Of a DNA stretch of 64,000 bases, positions 37,801 through 49,258 are shown one piece after another. The position numbers and the translations under genes were made by a program. This DNA comes from Isoetes taiwanensis. Its lineage: Eukaryota > Streptophyta > Lycopodiopsida > Isoetales > Isoetaceae. How positions within the stretch are numbered: position 1 is the first letter of the stretch; every line of letters starts with the position of its first letter. The notes under the pieces are model-generated. The model ran no database searches and was not told the DNA's origin. It saw only the letters and a program-made list of their open reading frames with translations. Location: positions 1,740,789 through 1,804,788 of the forward strand of contig JAJEKV010000079.1 of the NCBI GenBank assembly GCA_021234155.1. The letters run 5' to 3'.

Positions 37801-39162
37801 CTAGACTGCAATGGGATGTGTACGAATTAGTATATGATTGTAAGTGCAGTATTTGGATAATGCAAAAAGCCTGCTAAGCATTTGAGAAGAAACTAAAAAT
37901 CCACAACGGAAAAGTAGAGCACTTTTCCTTCTTGGGATAATGTGACTTCATTAAATGTTTACTTCTTCTCGCGTAATCAGGTTAGCCAGAAATCAATTAA
38001 CAACCTGTTCTGCAAATTAAGTAGTTTACTTGGCGTACCCGCACAGTAAAGGGCAAGGATGAAAAGACGTAGGAACATTAGTTGCAGCCTTAACTGTCTG
38101 TTTATGAAGCAGTGCTTCTTCAATCCTTCCCAGCAATGATGAAACAAACAATCCATGGAATTAAACATGGGCTATAAGGAGTCAGTTAGACAGCATGCTT
38201 TCGTTCTTTTCCAATTAAGCTCTCTGCGCTCTCTGCCAGCCAAGTAGTATGTGAATTGACAACCAGTTACTCCAACTAACTCTGAATTCTTCTCCCAGAA
38301 CTTGGCTCATAATATTTATTTCCAGCTGAAAGGTAATTCCCTTCTCTTAACATTTGAAAGGAAATAAATAGGCTGCATCATTTAGCATAATATATGTCCT
38401 GCTAATTCTCAAAGGTTGTCACAGCAATTGGATTAATGCTTAATTCTTAGGAAGTCGTCACACTGTTTTCATTGGATTTTTTATTAGAGCGTTGCAACTC
38501 CTGAAGTTCTGAGGCAAAGGTAATTTCATCATTGTGTACCCAAGTTCCCATTTTTTGCGTTTCTACCATAAAATATTTGTATGCACAATTGCAGGCTGTT
38601 GATCCAGCTTATATAACAGCTAGTTGCATAGGGATGAACAAGTGTGTCGGGATGAATGGAAGGAAATGCAGGATATTTCTAGACCTATAGTTCTCTCCAC
38701 CATATAAGGACTGCGAGGACTCATAAACTTTTAAACCATTGACATCAATGGTCTCCTACTGAAATCTTCGTCCAACTCTTTACACTATAAATTTCTGTGT
38801 TGCATATTTGTCTTAACTCTATGGATGGCACCATCAAGAAGCTGAGAGCGTAGAAAAATACGAAAACTAGAGCAAGAGTAAAAATGAAAAGAAATAAAGA
38901 GAACTCACAACTGCAGGGCTTCCAAAAACTTGTCATGTTCCTGTTCGGTCCAGCTTTCCCTCGATTTGGTAATAGTATAAGGCTTTCTAATCTTCTTTGA
39001 CCCATCGTCAGAATGCAACTGCGCCGTGGTTGTAGCTACAGAGTTTGCAGTCGCTCCATGCCCAACTGGCCCAGAGTTCATGACCCCGAGCAAACCCCCG
39101 GTCCCCGCATTCATACCCAGTTGGGAAAAACACTGAATCGCTGCTATTCCTTTCCCAAACAC
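34875..39162 (-). CDS. RVE: REVEILLE-type (RVE4/6/8, LHY/CCA1-like) single-MYB transcription factor, nine exons
   Basis: Nuclear clock-linked DNA-binding protein; RVE4/6/8 family members bind evening elements and activate evening genes. Exons on the minus strand: 38909-39162, 37444-37501, 37179-37302, 36904-37119, 36599-36733, 36267-36376, 35517-35576, 35328-35414 and 34875-35243, all with GT-AG borders and matching phases, giving about 470 residues. [20 protein letters not shown] at 60-79 opens the MYB domain, with Trp71 and Trp90, the SHAQKYF box at 107-113, and [12 protein letters not shown] after it. Residues 265-316 are the LCL domain ([39 protein letters not shown]), which separates RVE4/6/8 from LHY/CCA1. 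The protein is longer than Arabidopsis RVE8 (about 300) because of an acidic 122-residue last exon. Met17 (MNAGTGG) could be the start instead. The exon 4 donor (GTGTTG) is weak. Confidence 0.93.
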
Positions 39163-39404
39163 TGAATCGATACTGTTTCGTTTTCAAATCCGGCAATCGT
39201 TACCTCGATGAAAAGCTAAGGCTTCAGACAGAAAGATTAAGCAAACAGTTGCCCTAATTACTGCCAAATAAATTCTTCAAAATCTGGAGAGATTCTCAGC
39301 TACGGCTTCGTTACTAAACACCAGCCACATTCCTCTCTAAGGCAATGAAGTAGATTGGAATGTTTGGTTCAAGTCCGCCACCAGCCTGGTAGAGCTGGGG
39401 GCGC

Positions 39405-39410
39405 CACGTG
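39405..39410. promoter_or_regulatory. G-box (CACGTG) upstream of the REVEILLE gene
   Basis: A CACGTG within GCGCCACGTGACAGG, about 240 bp upstream of the proposed start codon. G-boxes bind bHLH/bZIP factors such as PIFs and HY5 and are common in clock and light-regulated promoters. A related ACGTGG core lies at about 39433. Function is inferred from position only. Confidence 0.5.
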
Positions 39411-40930
39411 ACAGGTGTGTGTACGTGGCAAAGCGAGGACCAAGTTTGGTGCCACGAGGGCAGGCATGGAGCCAGGTCAGCACAGGCAGCCAATAGCAGA
39501 GGCCCAATTGATAAGGGCCTGTTTTAAATCAATGTTTTGATTTTCTTTCCTTTTCTTTGGTCCCCCCACATCTTCACATGTTAGAATTAGATTGCTTCCT
39601 TCCAAGTGGCCAACTGGGTGCCTCATCCTTGTCCACAAACCATGGCCGCCACGTAAATTGGCCCCCTCTGGAACTTTCGTGCTCCCAAAGTTCCACCCTC
39701 AGACTATTTCTGCCTGCACTGGCCTTTTCATCGATTACTAAGACTTGACTTATTGATTCATCATCTAAACCTTCAATTCCAGTTGCGTCATCAACATCCT
39801 TGACCAAAAAATTTCATTAATAGTCTCTATCTAGAATGGTTAGGGTGGTTTCCCATGGGACATAAAACTTATTAAAGTCGTGTTATGCCGCATCGTTATC
39901 ATGGAAACGCAAACCTTAATCCCTTTCTTGGCACAAATAGATCCGGCAACAAGAATATAAGCTGCTGGAGGCACAAAATGAAAAATCAGGTTCAAGAGGG
40001 GAGAGTTGAGAAGTGGATGGTGAATAGTTGGGAGGTGCCCTTAATAAAGAAGGATTTATTCACACACTGGTTAGGCATGTCTATTTAGGTTAGGTCATTA
40101 CTATTTCTCTTTATATTTTAGAGATTGCGATTGCAGATCTAGCTATGGGCAACCTAATAAAGTGTAAATGCAAATAGTATGTTTGCGTTTGACTTGTATT
40201 AGATTCACCAAAAAAAGAGGTAATATATAATCACAGAAAAATGTCATGGACAGAGAGAAGAATTCGTGAGTCAAGATCCAAAAGGCCTAAGCTTCTTTTT
40301 TCTTATAATGTCAACGTATATACAAAGTTACCCTTCTCTACTTTTTCCTTAGAATCACATGTTCCCTCAAACCAACATGTCTGCATGATTACGTCCCAGA
40401 GGGGTTAAACATCTTAGAAGTAAAGTGTATCAAATGTGAACCTAGAAGCCAAACTCTAAAAAAGCTTCTACTTTTCCTTTTTCTCTATCAATAAATAACA
40501 TATATGGCATGCATTTGTATATAATCTGATCGACTGAAGTATGATAGGACATGGAAAAGCCTTGAATAACAAGTAATCTTAACACGGTGAAGATATCATG
40601 GTCAACATTGTCTTGAAGATGCCTAGTATCAAACTATTTTACAATAATAACAGTATTAATAATATTATGACAAAGGATATTATAATATTATTAATAACAA
40701 TATATAGAGTCAACGCTGATCTATAGCACTATATGAAATAGTTGCATGCACATCCAACATCTACAAATTGGCATATTCAATTAAAACAAAATGTAAGAGT
40801 TGTTTTCCCCCTCCAACTTAAATTGCACAAAGAAGAATATAATCTTGTCTTCATATATCTGTGTGACGTTCCATGTATTTATGGGTCAATAGATTATACA
40901 TATACATATAAGGGTTTTATTAGCTTGCTA
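39411..40930. other. Upstream region of the REVEILLE gene; no other gene seen
   Basis: About 1.5 kb without a supported reading frame. AT-rich beyond 40100. I found no exact evening element (AAAATATCT) in it. Confidence 0.4.
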
Positions 40931-42109
40931 AAATATTAGTAACCCTTCTCTGATTAGATGGAATGGTTAATTTCTCTTTTATGTGTTACTAAGATGATGA
41001 TGGATACTTTGATTATGATTGTGTTCTCTCTCTCTATTTCTCCTGTGTGTTTGGGGTTAAGGGAGGGTAGAGACACAAGCCTTTTGTGACAATGGCTCTA
41101 GCCAAGTAGAGATGTCTCTAGCTAGAACCCTTAAGACCCGATGGAATGGTTAATTTCTCTTTTCTATGTTACAAGATGCCCACTGGTTATGATGGATGCT
41201 ATATTGTGACTCGGGGGAGGGTAGAGATAACAAGAGATGCGATGGTGAAAGCGGGGGTGGGGTCTTGCCTAAGCGTGGTGAAACGGGGGTGGGACTCCCT
41301 CGGTGTACTGGGCTTATAGTCACCCCCCTGCATTGGGGCCGGGTATGGATCGACACCTCACGGATCGCGGGAAAGCGTGCCTATATGGATGTCTGGACTT
41401 GATGGGTGCAAGGGCGGCCTATGGATTTTGGGGGGTTCAAGTCGGGTACGGATGCGGGGGTCGCTAAGGAGGCACGCATTCTCTAGTACACCCAGGGATC
41501 CATTGTGCGCGGGAAGGGGATGCCTCCCTAACCTGCCTCATTGGATCGGGGAGATATAACCCGGAGTAGCCTCACAAGGTGATTCCATGAGATTGCGTCT
41601 CCGAAAGGCGACAATCACACCATAGCATGTTCCAGCCTATCTGCAAGGTGTGCACAGGAGGGGCGAATGGAGTGGACTGCCCTAGCCATTGTTCTATGCC
41701 AGCCAATGCCATGCTATACCTCTGTCTGTTGTTTTCTTAAGGCCCTGACCGTCAGTCAAGCCCATGGAGTCTGAGCCCAGGGTGGAGCCTTATTTTATGG
41801 TATATTGTTTATGTTATCTTGTACCTGTATTACCATGTGGATGATGATGATGGATGGACCACCCTTCGTGGTGGTATACTATTTTGAGCATGACTGCTAT
41901 GTGCTAACATATATGTACGCTTCTGTTGTATAGGATTCCCATAGAGGACGTGGGACGAAGGACACCTCCATGTGCCTCACCCCGACACTTGGCCATCCCA
42001 AGTGGTCCGAGTTAGATGGAGGGCCTTTCCCTGGTGATGTAGTTGCCACGGGAGGGGAATTCCTGTATTTATATGATGGGAACATCGTATAGATTCTGGG
42101 AGCGTCACA
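40930..42109 (+). mobile_element. LTR (copy D), plus orientation, with intact 3' border
   Basis: The LTR ends ..GGGAGCGTCACA at 42109, one base before a perfect primer-binding site. Shared blocks, in reverse complement to the other copies, are GGGTAGAGACACAAGCC (41067), GTGTGCACAGGAGGGGCGAA (41649), TTCTATGCCAGCCAATGCCA (41692), CTGACCGTCAGTCAAG (41745), GGACCACCCTTCGTGGTGGT (41856) and a TATTTATATGATGGGAACAT promoter-like stretch near 42066. The left boundary is uncertain; a TG end is not obvious. A phrase (GATGGAATGGTTAATTTCTC) occurs twice, near 40959 and 41140, suggesting an internal rearrangement. Confidence 0.75.
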
Positions 42110-42110
42110 G

Positions 42111-42122
42111 TGGTATCAGAGC
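42111..42122 (+). promoter_or_regulatory. LTR primer-binding site (initiator Met tRNA)
   Basis: TGGTATCAGAGC, the standard complement of the plant initiator-Met tRNA 3' end, directly after the LTR terminus. It fixes the orientation of the whole family as plus here and minus at 28121. Confidence 0.92.
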
Positions 42123-42490
42123 ATGGTTTTGGTTTTGCTAGACCAAATCATTGCACTGGCCATACTCTAATTCATTAGGTTGGTTGGTTGTAGGAGACTT
42201 TGTCTTAGGTTAAACTACCCCAATTCCATAGTTTATATGTGTGTTGGCCTAGTTATGAGAGGATTAAACTAGTTAGGTATCAAGGTGTAAGTTATTATGG
42301 CAAGTATATTAAGTTTGTGGAGAAAGGATGTCTCTTATTTCCAAGGGCCATAACTTTTTCTAGGTAACTCGGATGGAGGCGATTTTTGCACCAACGTGTC
42401 GGGCACGGTCCAACTACCTCAAAGACACCAGCATCCAGCATCAAGAGGCATAAGACAAGCACAGGAGCACACAGAGTGCACAACGTCTTA
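42123..42490 (+). mobile_element. 5' leader of LTR copy D, truncated
   Basis: The untranslated leader after the primer-binding site contains AAGGGCCATAACTTTTTC, GGTAACTCGGATGGAGGCGA and ACCAACGTGTCGG, matching 27830-27965 and 28833-28990. After about 42490 the similarity stops and no gag/pol is found, so the element is only a 5' end. Confidence 0.65.
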
Positions 42491-42934
42491 GAATTGCAAG
42501 AGAAACATGTATTTTTCCCGACATGCACTCGTATAAAAACGCATATTTCCACCATAAAAAAATTGAAAAGAAAACTTGAACTTAAAAAAAGTGACGGTTA
42601 TTTTTTTCATCTCGCCGACCTGCGCTCTTCGCCTCGCTCGTCTGCCATAGCCACGAAGAAGAGCTCGCTTCCCCATAACCGCACCTTCCTCCCCCATCGT
42701 AATTGCTAGGTTCTAATTCTAGCCGTTGTGCAGGCTTTTCAACCTAGCACAACTTTTGCTCTTCTCTGATGCATGTCTCCAAAATAAATGGAAAACCTAA
42801 CTGGGATGGATGCGATGTTATGTTCTAGAAGATCCCGATGTCTAGTTCCTCTCCTTCTGCATTAGAAGACGTTTCACCATTTAATTTCGTGTCGTTTCAC
42901 CATTTAATTTCGTGCCTTTTTGAGCCAATATTAT

Positions 42935-43960
42935 GCCACGTGGCACGATTTAGGCCGTCCATCATGACAGATGGACAGAGGACAAATTTGGGCCATCGAA
43001 TGGGGCGGAGGGACATTGGGACGATCTCGACCGTTGATCGAGTAGACAGACAGACGCCATGGTTTTAAAGTATAGGATGATCGAAAATCCTCTCAGAGAA
43101 ATAATGAGCGAGAAAATGCTTGCTCCATAGAATTTGTTCCAGAGTTGAAACCGTGCAGAGTGTAAAAGAAAATCACGAATCCCAAATCATGCCACGTTAA
43201 AATCTTGAAACAACGCCTCCCTTCCTCTTTTCCACGTGGCCAAATCTGGATCATCCATAGCGACGGAGGGACAAACGAACACATCTGGGGCGTCCATAGG
43301 GCCGGAGGGACATTGGGACAATCTCGGCCATCGATCGGGCATACAGACAAATGCCACGGTTTTATAATATAGGATATCATGCCTCTCGTGATATAATGCC
43401 CATTTGTATGTAATATTGATCATAGCCAATAAATTACTTGGTCAACAGCTATGATGTTGCCACATAGGCATGGGCATGCATGGACCCATGCATGGGTCGT
43501 CCATGTGCATGAAATTAGGGCAAGCAATCTCGGCCGTTGGTTAGAAAAAGGGGGCAAGAATCTCATCCATTGAAATGTTGTAAGAAGGTGCAAGGAAAGT
43601 GCATTTTTTTAATATTAATGAAGCAATTAATGCATTGGCTTTCTAGGAAGCTTCCTTTTCTTAATCGCCATAACTTGGGGTAGAGAGGTCGGATAAAGGT
43701 GGGCCCATGCTATTGGATTCCTCTCGTCGAGAGCTTTGTAATGAGTGATACATTGGCATTGTTCCATTGTAGTTGGAGCCAATGTGATCGAATTCTAAAG
43801 ATCTTATTGGAATCTTAGAATTTTATGGAATTTAAGAGAATCTAGAGAATCTTAATGGAATCTAAGGGAATGTTTGGGAATCCAAAGAAATCTTCATAAA
43901 ATGCTTGAGAATCTTAGGAAATCTTGATGGAATCTTGGAGAATCTTTAGAATCTAAGGGA
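42935..43960. repeat. Non-coding repeat module, copy 1
   Basis: 43081-43960 is repeated with divergence at 46598-47530: TCCTCTCAGAGAAATAATGA, CGTTAAAATCTTGAAACAAC, GGTTTTATAATATAGGATAT, GGTCAACAGCTATGATGTTG, GGTGGGCCCATGCTATTGGA. Within it a smaller sub-module (CACGTGGC, then ACAGACAAA, then TATAGGAT) occurs at 42942-43075 and again at 43231-43375; a related piece lies at 44525-44610. The end (43780-44045) decays into GAATCTTAG-like units. No protein is supported; open frames on either strand follow the repeat. The type of mobile element is not determined. Confidence 0.7.
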
Positions 43961-44045
43961 ATTTAAGAGAATATACATAAAATCTTGGAGGACCCAAGGG
44001 AATCTAGCAGAATCTTTATAAAATTCTTGAAAATCTAGAGGAATC
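43780..44045. repeat. Degenerate GAATCTTAG-type short tandem repeat
   Basis: About twenty imperfect units around GGAATCTTAG or GAATCTAAGG. The same array, shorter, ends the second module copy at about 47410-47530. Confidence 0.75.
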
Positions 44046-44061
44046 TTGATGGGACTTTTCC

Positions 44062-44310
44062 ATGCGTTTTTTTCCTCCCTTTCTCCCCACCTTTTTCATG
44101 TTCCTCTTTTTCCCTTCCCTTTTTCCTCCTATCCCCACCTTTCCTTCTTCCCCTTTTCTCGGCGCCCTTTTTCCCTCCTGTTTTCTACTTCCTTTCTCTT
44201 TTCTCATGTCATTTTTCCCTTCCTCTTTTCCCCTTTTCTCGCCCTTTCTCTCTTCTTCTTTTTCCATGCCCTTTTTCCCTTCCCTTTTCTCGTTTCTTTT
44301 TTTGCCCTTT
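44062..44310. repeat. Polypyrimidine tract (C/T-rich)
   Basis: Dense TTTCCC and CTTTTTCC runs on the plus strand. The Lys/Glu/Gly-rich minus-strand frame and the Phe/Pro/Ser-rich plus-strand frames are products of this composition, not genes. Confidence 0.8.
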
Positions 44311-44906
44311 TACATGTGCCTCTTTATCATATATTGGACAAAGCCCATTATTATAATTGGTAGAGGTATTGGACCCCGGTTCCCTTGAAGTAGTCTTGCA
44401 TATGCAGCATTGTTCCATGTGGAACTAATTATGTCGTCCTATATTACATTAGAGACCAGAGTACCTAATCAATAGATGGAAATGTCAACTTTCGTATCAT
44501 TTGCCACATGGGTACTAAACATGTCACGTGGCACAATCTAAACGGTCGACCAAGGCGGAGAGACAAACAGACAAATTTGGGTCCATCTTGCATATAACAG
44601 GATGTTCCCCTACGTGCTCCAATGACATCACATCTTAAAGCTTATTCTAAATTCAAATGTCAAGAAATGGAAATCAAGAAGCAAAGAACGAATTTCAAAA
44701 ACATACTTGATTTCTTGAGAAGTCACGGCAACAACTTCAGTAATATTATTAGAACTTGTTGTACTGTAGTTTTCTTTGCCTTCATATATCCCTACATAGT
44801 AGTTTCAACTGTCATGTAGTAGTTTCATTTGCCCTGTCAGACATTTCTAAAGCTCAGCTCTCAAGAGAATCATAAAACAACAGAATAATTGTTGTGATAC
44901 TACCTT

Positions 44907-45129
44907 TCATATTTTATAGCAGGACTGCAAACTTATGCCCACTTCTTCCCTCTTCGTCTTGATTTGCAACCAAACCAAAACGGTCAAATCACCAAGAGCT
45001 GGTCTATCCCAATTTTTAATATGCCCTTCATGACATGCAGTCATTATTGAATCACAGGTAAAGGCAAGTCCAAAAAGAGGCTCTCGATGCAGAATCGGAC
45101 TAAAAGACCTTAAAGTAGATTGAATGAAC
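44907..45129 (-). pseudogene. WDR20-like WD40 gene fragment (C-terminal exon)
   Basis: After an acceptor-like GCTCAG at about 45130 the frame reads STLRSFSPILHREPLFGLAF, then TCDSIMTACHEGHIKNWDRP. This matches the last WD40 blade of plant WDR20/CreC-type proteins, where the pattern is LSP..HR.H.EPL.GL.FT..S..TAC.EGHIK.W.RP. The usual KIW is KNW here. The frame continues 29 codons to a stop at 44907. About 230 bp upstream another short frame with a GT donor (45359-45409, DHTGNCLSDVAHARSNK) may be part of the same fragment, but the phases do not join. No other WD40 exons are seen up to 46500, so this is a partial copy lying between two repeat modules. Confidence 0.6.
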
Positions 45130-46439
45130 CTGAGCATTTTTCAAATGTTAACATGCTTTCTCAAGTAAAATTGGTTGTGAGCAACGAAAAAACTTATAAA
45201 AATGACCTCAAATGTTCTTCTCTTCAATTTAATGTGATAAAATAGTAAAAGCAACAGTCTTTTTTTACATTGCAATAGGACTCTAGTTTATTCTTGCCAC
45301 AAACAACTTAGTTCTTGCACAAACTATTAACAGACCTAGAAAGAACGGTTGAACTCACCTTATTAGATCGTGCATGGGCCACATCTGACAAACAATTACC
45401 AGTGTGATCAAATGCCTTTCAGAAGCTGATACTCCATCTGTCATGTCGCTATATTAGCATCCCTAATTCCCATCAGAGAAATCCTTAAATATTGACCACA
45501 TGATATTCAAATTATAGCACTGCAGGACTGAAACTTATGCCCACTTCTTACGTCTATGGAAGACCGATTTGCAAACCAAAAAAAAGAAAAAAAAACACAA
45601 ATAAAATGCAAGATGTTGGCTATGGAGCTTACGACTGTATGGCCTCACAATAATTTCTTTTTCCTGACTCATGCTACTGCGAAATCCGGCCACTCTTCAT
45701 CCAGAAAACCCGCAACTTCTATTCGCTTTACAATGGAGTAATAACGGATTTAAATCCATTGCCTTCCAAACACTTCAGCCTAAGTAAATTCTTGAGCGAT
45801 ATTTCGAGCAATTACTCAAGTTCCAGCGACCATCGGTATATACTCCTTCAAAGGAAGGCTCTAGATAGATAGCAGGCTCCAGATAGCGGCTCTAGAAAGG
45901 GACGTATAGAAAAAAAGAGGCAAAAGAGAATCCCAGGAATCCCAAACCATACCTTTCGCATCTTGAGTTTGCAAAACGTGAGTACCAACCTGTTAAACAT
46001 TAAATCTCATCACATACCTTGTAGAAGAAGGTACAGAAACAAAATATATTACTTATATTTTATGAATGTGATAAATTTGTTTGGACCAAACGACTGCCGG
46101 TATAATCTATAAAACAGATGAAGGAAGAAAGAACCCTGAATAAGAAACAGAAATTTCTCCAGAAAAAAAACCTCATTAAAAACCTCCAATCAAAACAATT
46201 CAAATGCTTACGTTCCAATTGCACCAGTGTCTATCCAGCAAAATCATATCAATCTGCCCAAAACTGCTCTCCTGTAAAAAAGAAATAAGAAGAATTGGGA
46301 TGTTACATGAGCTGCCCTGGATAAGGTGAGTTGTACATGTGCAAGCGGGTTTGAACAACAAAAAGAAGAATGATAATCTGCTCTCGGCTTTGCTCTAAGC
46401 TCCCTAAAGAAAATAAAAATTGAGGAGAGCATGCCATGT

Positions 46440-47530
46440 ACCTAGCTTCACATGTTGCTGGCCCTTCCTGAGGCCGATTCGCTTGCCAGATTCAGATGTT
46501 GCTGGCGCTTCCTGACGCAGATTATGTTGCCGGATCCTCTGCCATTTCAAAAGCTTAGAAATCATTGCACGGTGCAGGATCTCCATTTTATTTGTAATAT
46601 GATCGGAAATCCTCTCAGAGAAATAATGAGCGAGAAAATGCTTGCTCCACAGAACTTGTTGCAGAGTTGAAACCGTGCAGAGCATAAAAGGAAATCCCAC
46701 GAATACCAAACCATGCCACGTTAAAATCTTAAAACAACGCCTCCCTTCACCCATAGGGCTGGAGGGACATTGGGACAATCTCGGCCGTCGATCGGACGGA
46801 CAGACAAACGCCACGGTCTTATAATATATATATAGGATATCATGCCTCTCGTGATATAATGCCCATTTATATGTAATATTCATCATAGCCATTAAATTAC
46901 TTGGTCAACAGCTATGATGTTGCCACGCAGGCACGGGGCATGCATTGATCCATGCATGTATCCATGTGCATGAAAATGAGGGCACGCAATATGGACCGTT
47001 GATTAGAAAAAGGGGGCAGGAATCTCATCCATTGAAATGTTGTAAGAAAGTGCAAGGAAAGTGCACTTTTTTAACATTAACGAAGCAAGGAAAGGCGGAG
47101 GGAAGCCACGAGGAGAAGCCACGAGAGAGGAAAGAAGAGGCTGGCTTTACGTGAGAAGGCCCAGCAATGGCAGGGCCAAAGCGAAATGGCCTAATATAGG
47201 CGCTCATCCCTTCCCAGAATGGCGATCCGATGGCTCGGATCGATGGGATTAATGCATTGGCTTTCTAGGAAGCTTCCTTTTCTTAATCGTCGTAACTTGG
47301 AGTAGAGAGGTCGGATAAAGGTGGGCCCATGCTGTTGGATTCCTCTCGTCGAGAGCTTTGTAATAAGTGATACATCGGCGTCGTTCCGTTGCAGTTGGAG
47401 CCAATGTGATCGAATTCTAAGGATTTTATTGAAATCTTAGAATTTTATAGAATTTAAAAGAATCTAAGGGAATCCTCATAGGATCTTAGAGGATCTAGAG
47501 GAGTCTTAAGAAATTTTTAGGGAATCTTAG
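46440..47530. repeat. Non-coding repeat module, copy 2
   Basis: 46598-47530 is the diverged partner of 43081-43960. It has lost the piece between CGCCTCCCTTC and CATAGGG that copy 1 has at 43216-43296, and it has gained about 170 bp (47085-47250, GC-rich, GGAAGCCACGAGGAGAAGCC). Just before it, two GTTGCTGGC..CTTCCTGA units lie at 46453 and 46498. The terminal GAATCTTAG-like array ends at 47530. Confidence 0.7.
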
Positions 47531-47824
47531 GCAAGATGAGAGCCTCTTTTGCAGACAACGGCAATCCTCCTCACATATACACCATGGTCCTGTGTCTTCC
47601 AGCTCCGGATTCCAAGGAACCGTGAGGTTCCCCGGGTTTCCCGACCTCGGCCGCTTCCTTGGTGCTGATTCTAAATTTGGCTGCATCTCCATAACCTTCT
47701 TGTCTCTGTGACGTGGTAGTATCTAACTAAATATAAGATTACTAGATTTTTTTTTAGCACACCAGCCCTACCGGGCCTACAGCCTTTCCTCAAATTCTAG
47801 CCTATTCACGTGTAATTTCCATGT

Positions 47825-47921
47825 CATCAAAATCTGATGTGGCTTATTTTACACCATCGGATCTCTAGTTTTACAATCTGATGTGGCTTATTTTACACCA
47901 TCGGATCTCTAGTTTTACAAA
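47825..47921. repeat. Two-copy 46-bp tandem repeat
   Basis: AATCTGATGTGGCTTATTTT followed by ACACCATCGGATCTCTAG and TTTTACAA occurs twice back to back with one base difference. The ACACCATCGGAT core resembles short motifs scattered in old plant repeats. Confidence 0.85.
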
Positions 47922-47954
47922 TCTAGGGCCAGGGAAATTAGAAATTCGCTAAAA

Positions 47955-49250
47955 ATGGACTGCAGATGGAGGCGGCCACCGGACAACTTCCTCTGCGTCG
48001 AACTTTTTCTTTCTTTCTTTGTAGGTTCTTCTCCCTTTCTTTTTGCATTCCGCTGCTTGATCATGTGTTACCCCCTCCCTCAAACCCTAGCATTCATGTG
48101 GAGGAAAAACAGTCTCCTTCCGGATCTCTTTCTTATTTTATTTCCTCGGCTTTGGCTATTTCTCCCAGTTTGCTGTCTCTTTCATTTGCCATTGTTTTCC
48201 TTCGTGTTTTTTTTTCTTCGAGTTCATTATCTCTTTCTTTTTCCATTTTGCCATTGTTTTCCTCCTTGTGGGCTCCCTTTTCTTGGATTATTGCGGCAAT
48301 CCCTGCTCCAAGGTAACTGCACGCATCCAACGGCTTCCAGTTCACAGGTACCTACTTTTTATTGTTTTCGCATTAGCATGGACTGAAGCGAGATGGACTC
48401 TGTAATGATGATTCCGACCTATTTGACAGGGTTTCCTGTATAGCTCCAGCTCATAGCAGAAAAGATGTCTGAATGGCCTCTTACCTGGGTAGCTCCAGCT
48501 CATAGCAGAAAAAAATGCCTGAATGGCCTGGGCAAAAACCATGTTGCCTAAATTACAAGGCTCAAATATTTCCAATATTTTTTGGTTAATGGCTTCTCCA
48601 AATTCGTTGTGAAGCCTGCTTGAAAGACGCACCTGATGCCTCCTGACATTTCTCTCCGAATCTTTGATAAGCCATGGTAAGTATGTCTGATGTACCAAAA
48701 TGGGTTGTTTCCCTAAAATGGCAGTTGCAAGTTACTTTATGGCATGTGTGATGCAAGCTGAGAAGTTCAAATGCAGGGATCTATCTAAGAAGATCGAAAA
48801 GTTAGCATCAACAGGAACATAATATGTGGAGGCTTCAAACATCAGGTTCTTCACAGATTCATGAGAAAATTGATTAAGATAATTGCTAATTTGATTTTAT
48901 TAGCTTTTACATTTCATTCAAAGCTGCATGACTGAACTGTTATATGTTCTATTCTTTAAATCCATAGTACAGTCATAGATAGCTACGAATTATAGGGAAT
49001 AAACTAATATATGCCACTATGGTATTTATGCGGAGCTTTCTAGAAAGCAAATATGGTGAACAAAACATCCTATGGCTTATGACCTAGGCTGGACATGGAA
49101 CTAGTTTATGTTATACTTAAAAAATTAGTCCCCTGAATGTAACTGATGCTATCTAATAGATAGACTATACTGTTGTAATGCTAGGATGCTTAGTGCACGT
49201 CTGTTAAACAGATGGTTGCACGCCTATGCTAAAACAGAAAGACCTTGTTT
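47955..49250. other. Intergenic, T-rich; no gene supported
   Basis: The 143-codon frame at 47955 is Phe/Leu/Cys-rich because the DNA is T-rich, and has no motif. A short duplication (GTAGCTCCAGCTCATAGCAG) occurs near 48439 and 48489. Confidence 0.5.
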
Positions 49251-49258
49251 GGGTGATA

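Noticed and set aside
44016-44418. Lys/Glu/Gly-rich minus-strand frames resembling a charged nuclear protein
   Set aside because: They are translations of a C/T-rich low-complexity tract, which gives open frames on both strands.
46404-46892. 162-codon minus-strand frame as a membrane protein
   Set aside because: Most of it lies in the repeat module also present at 43081-43430, where the frame is broken; it is repeat-derived.
47955-48386. 143-codon plus-strand frame, hydrophobic, looks like a membrane protein
   Set aside because: The Phe/Leu/Cys content comes from T-rich DNA; a second frame over the same DNA has similar length and composition, and there is no conserved motif.
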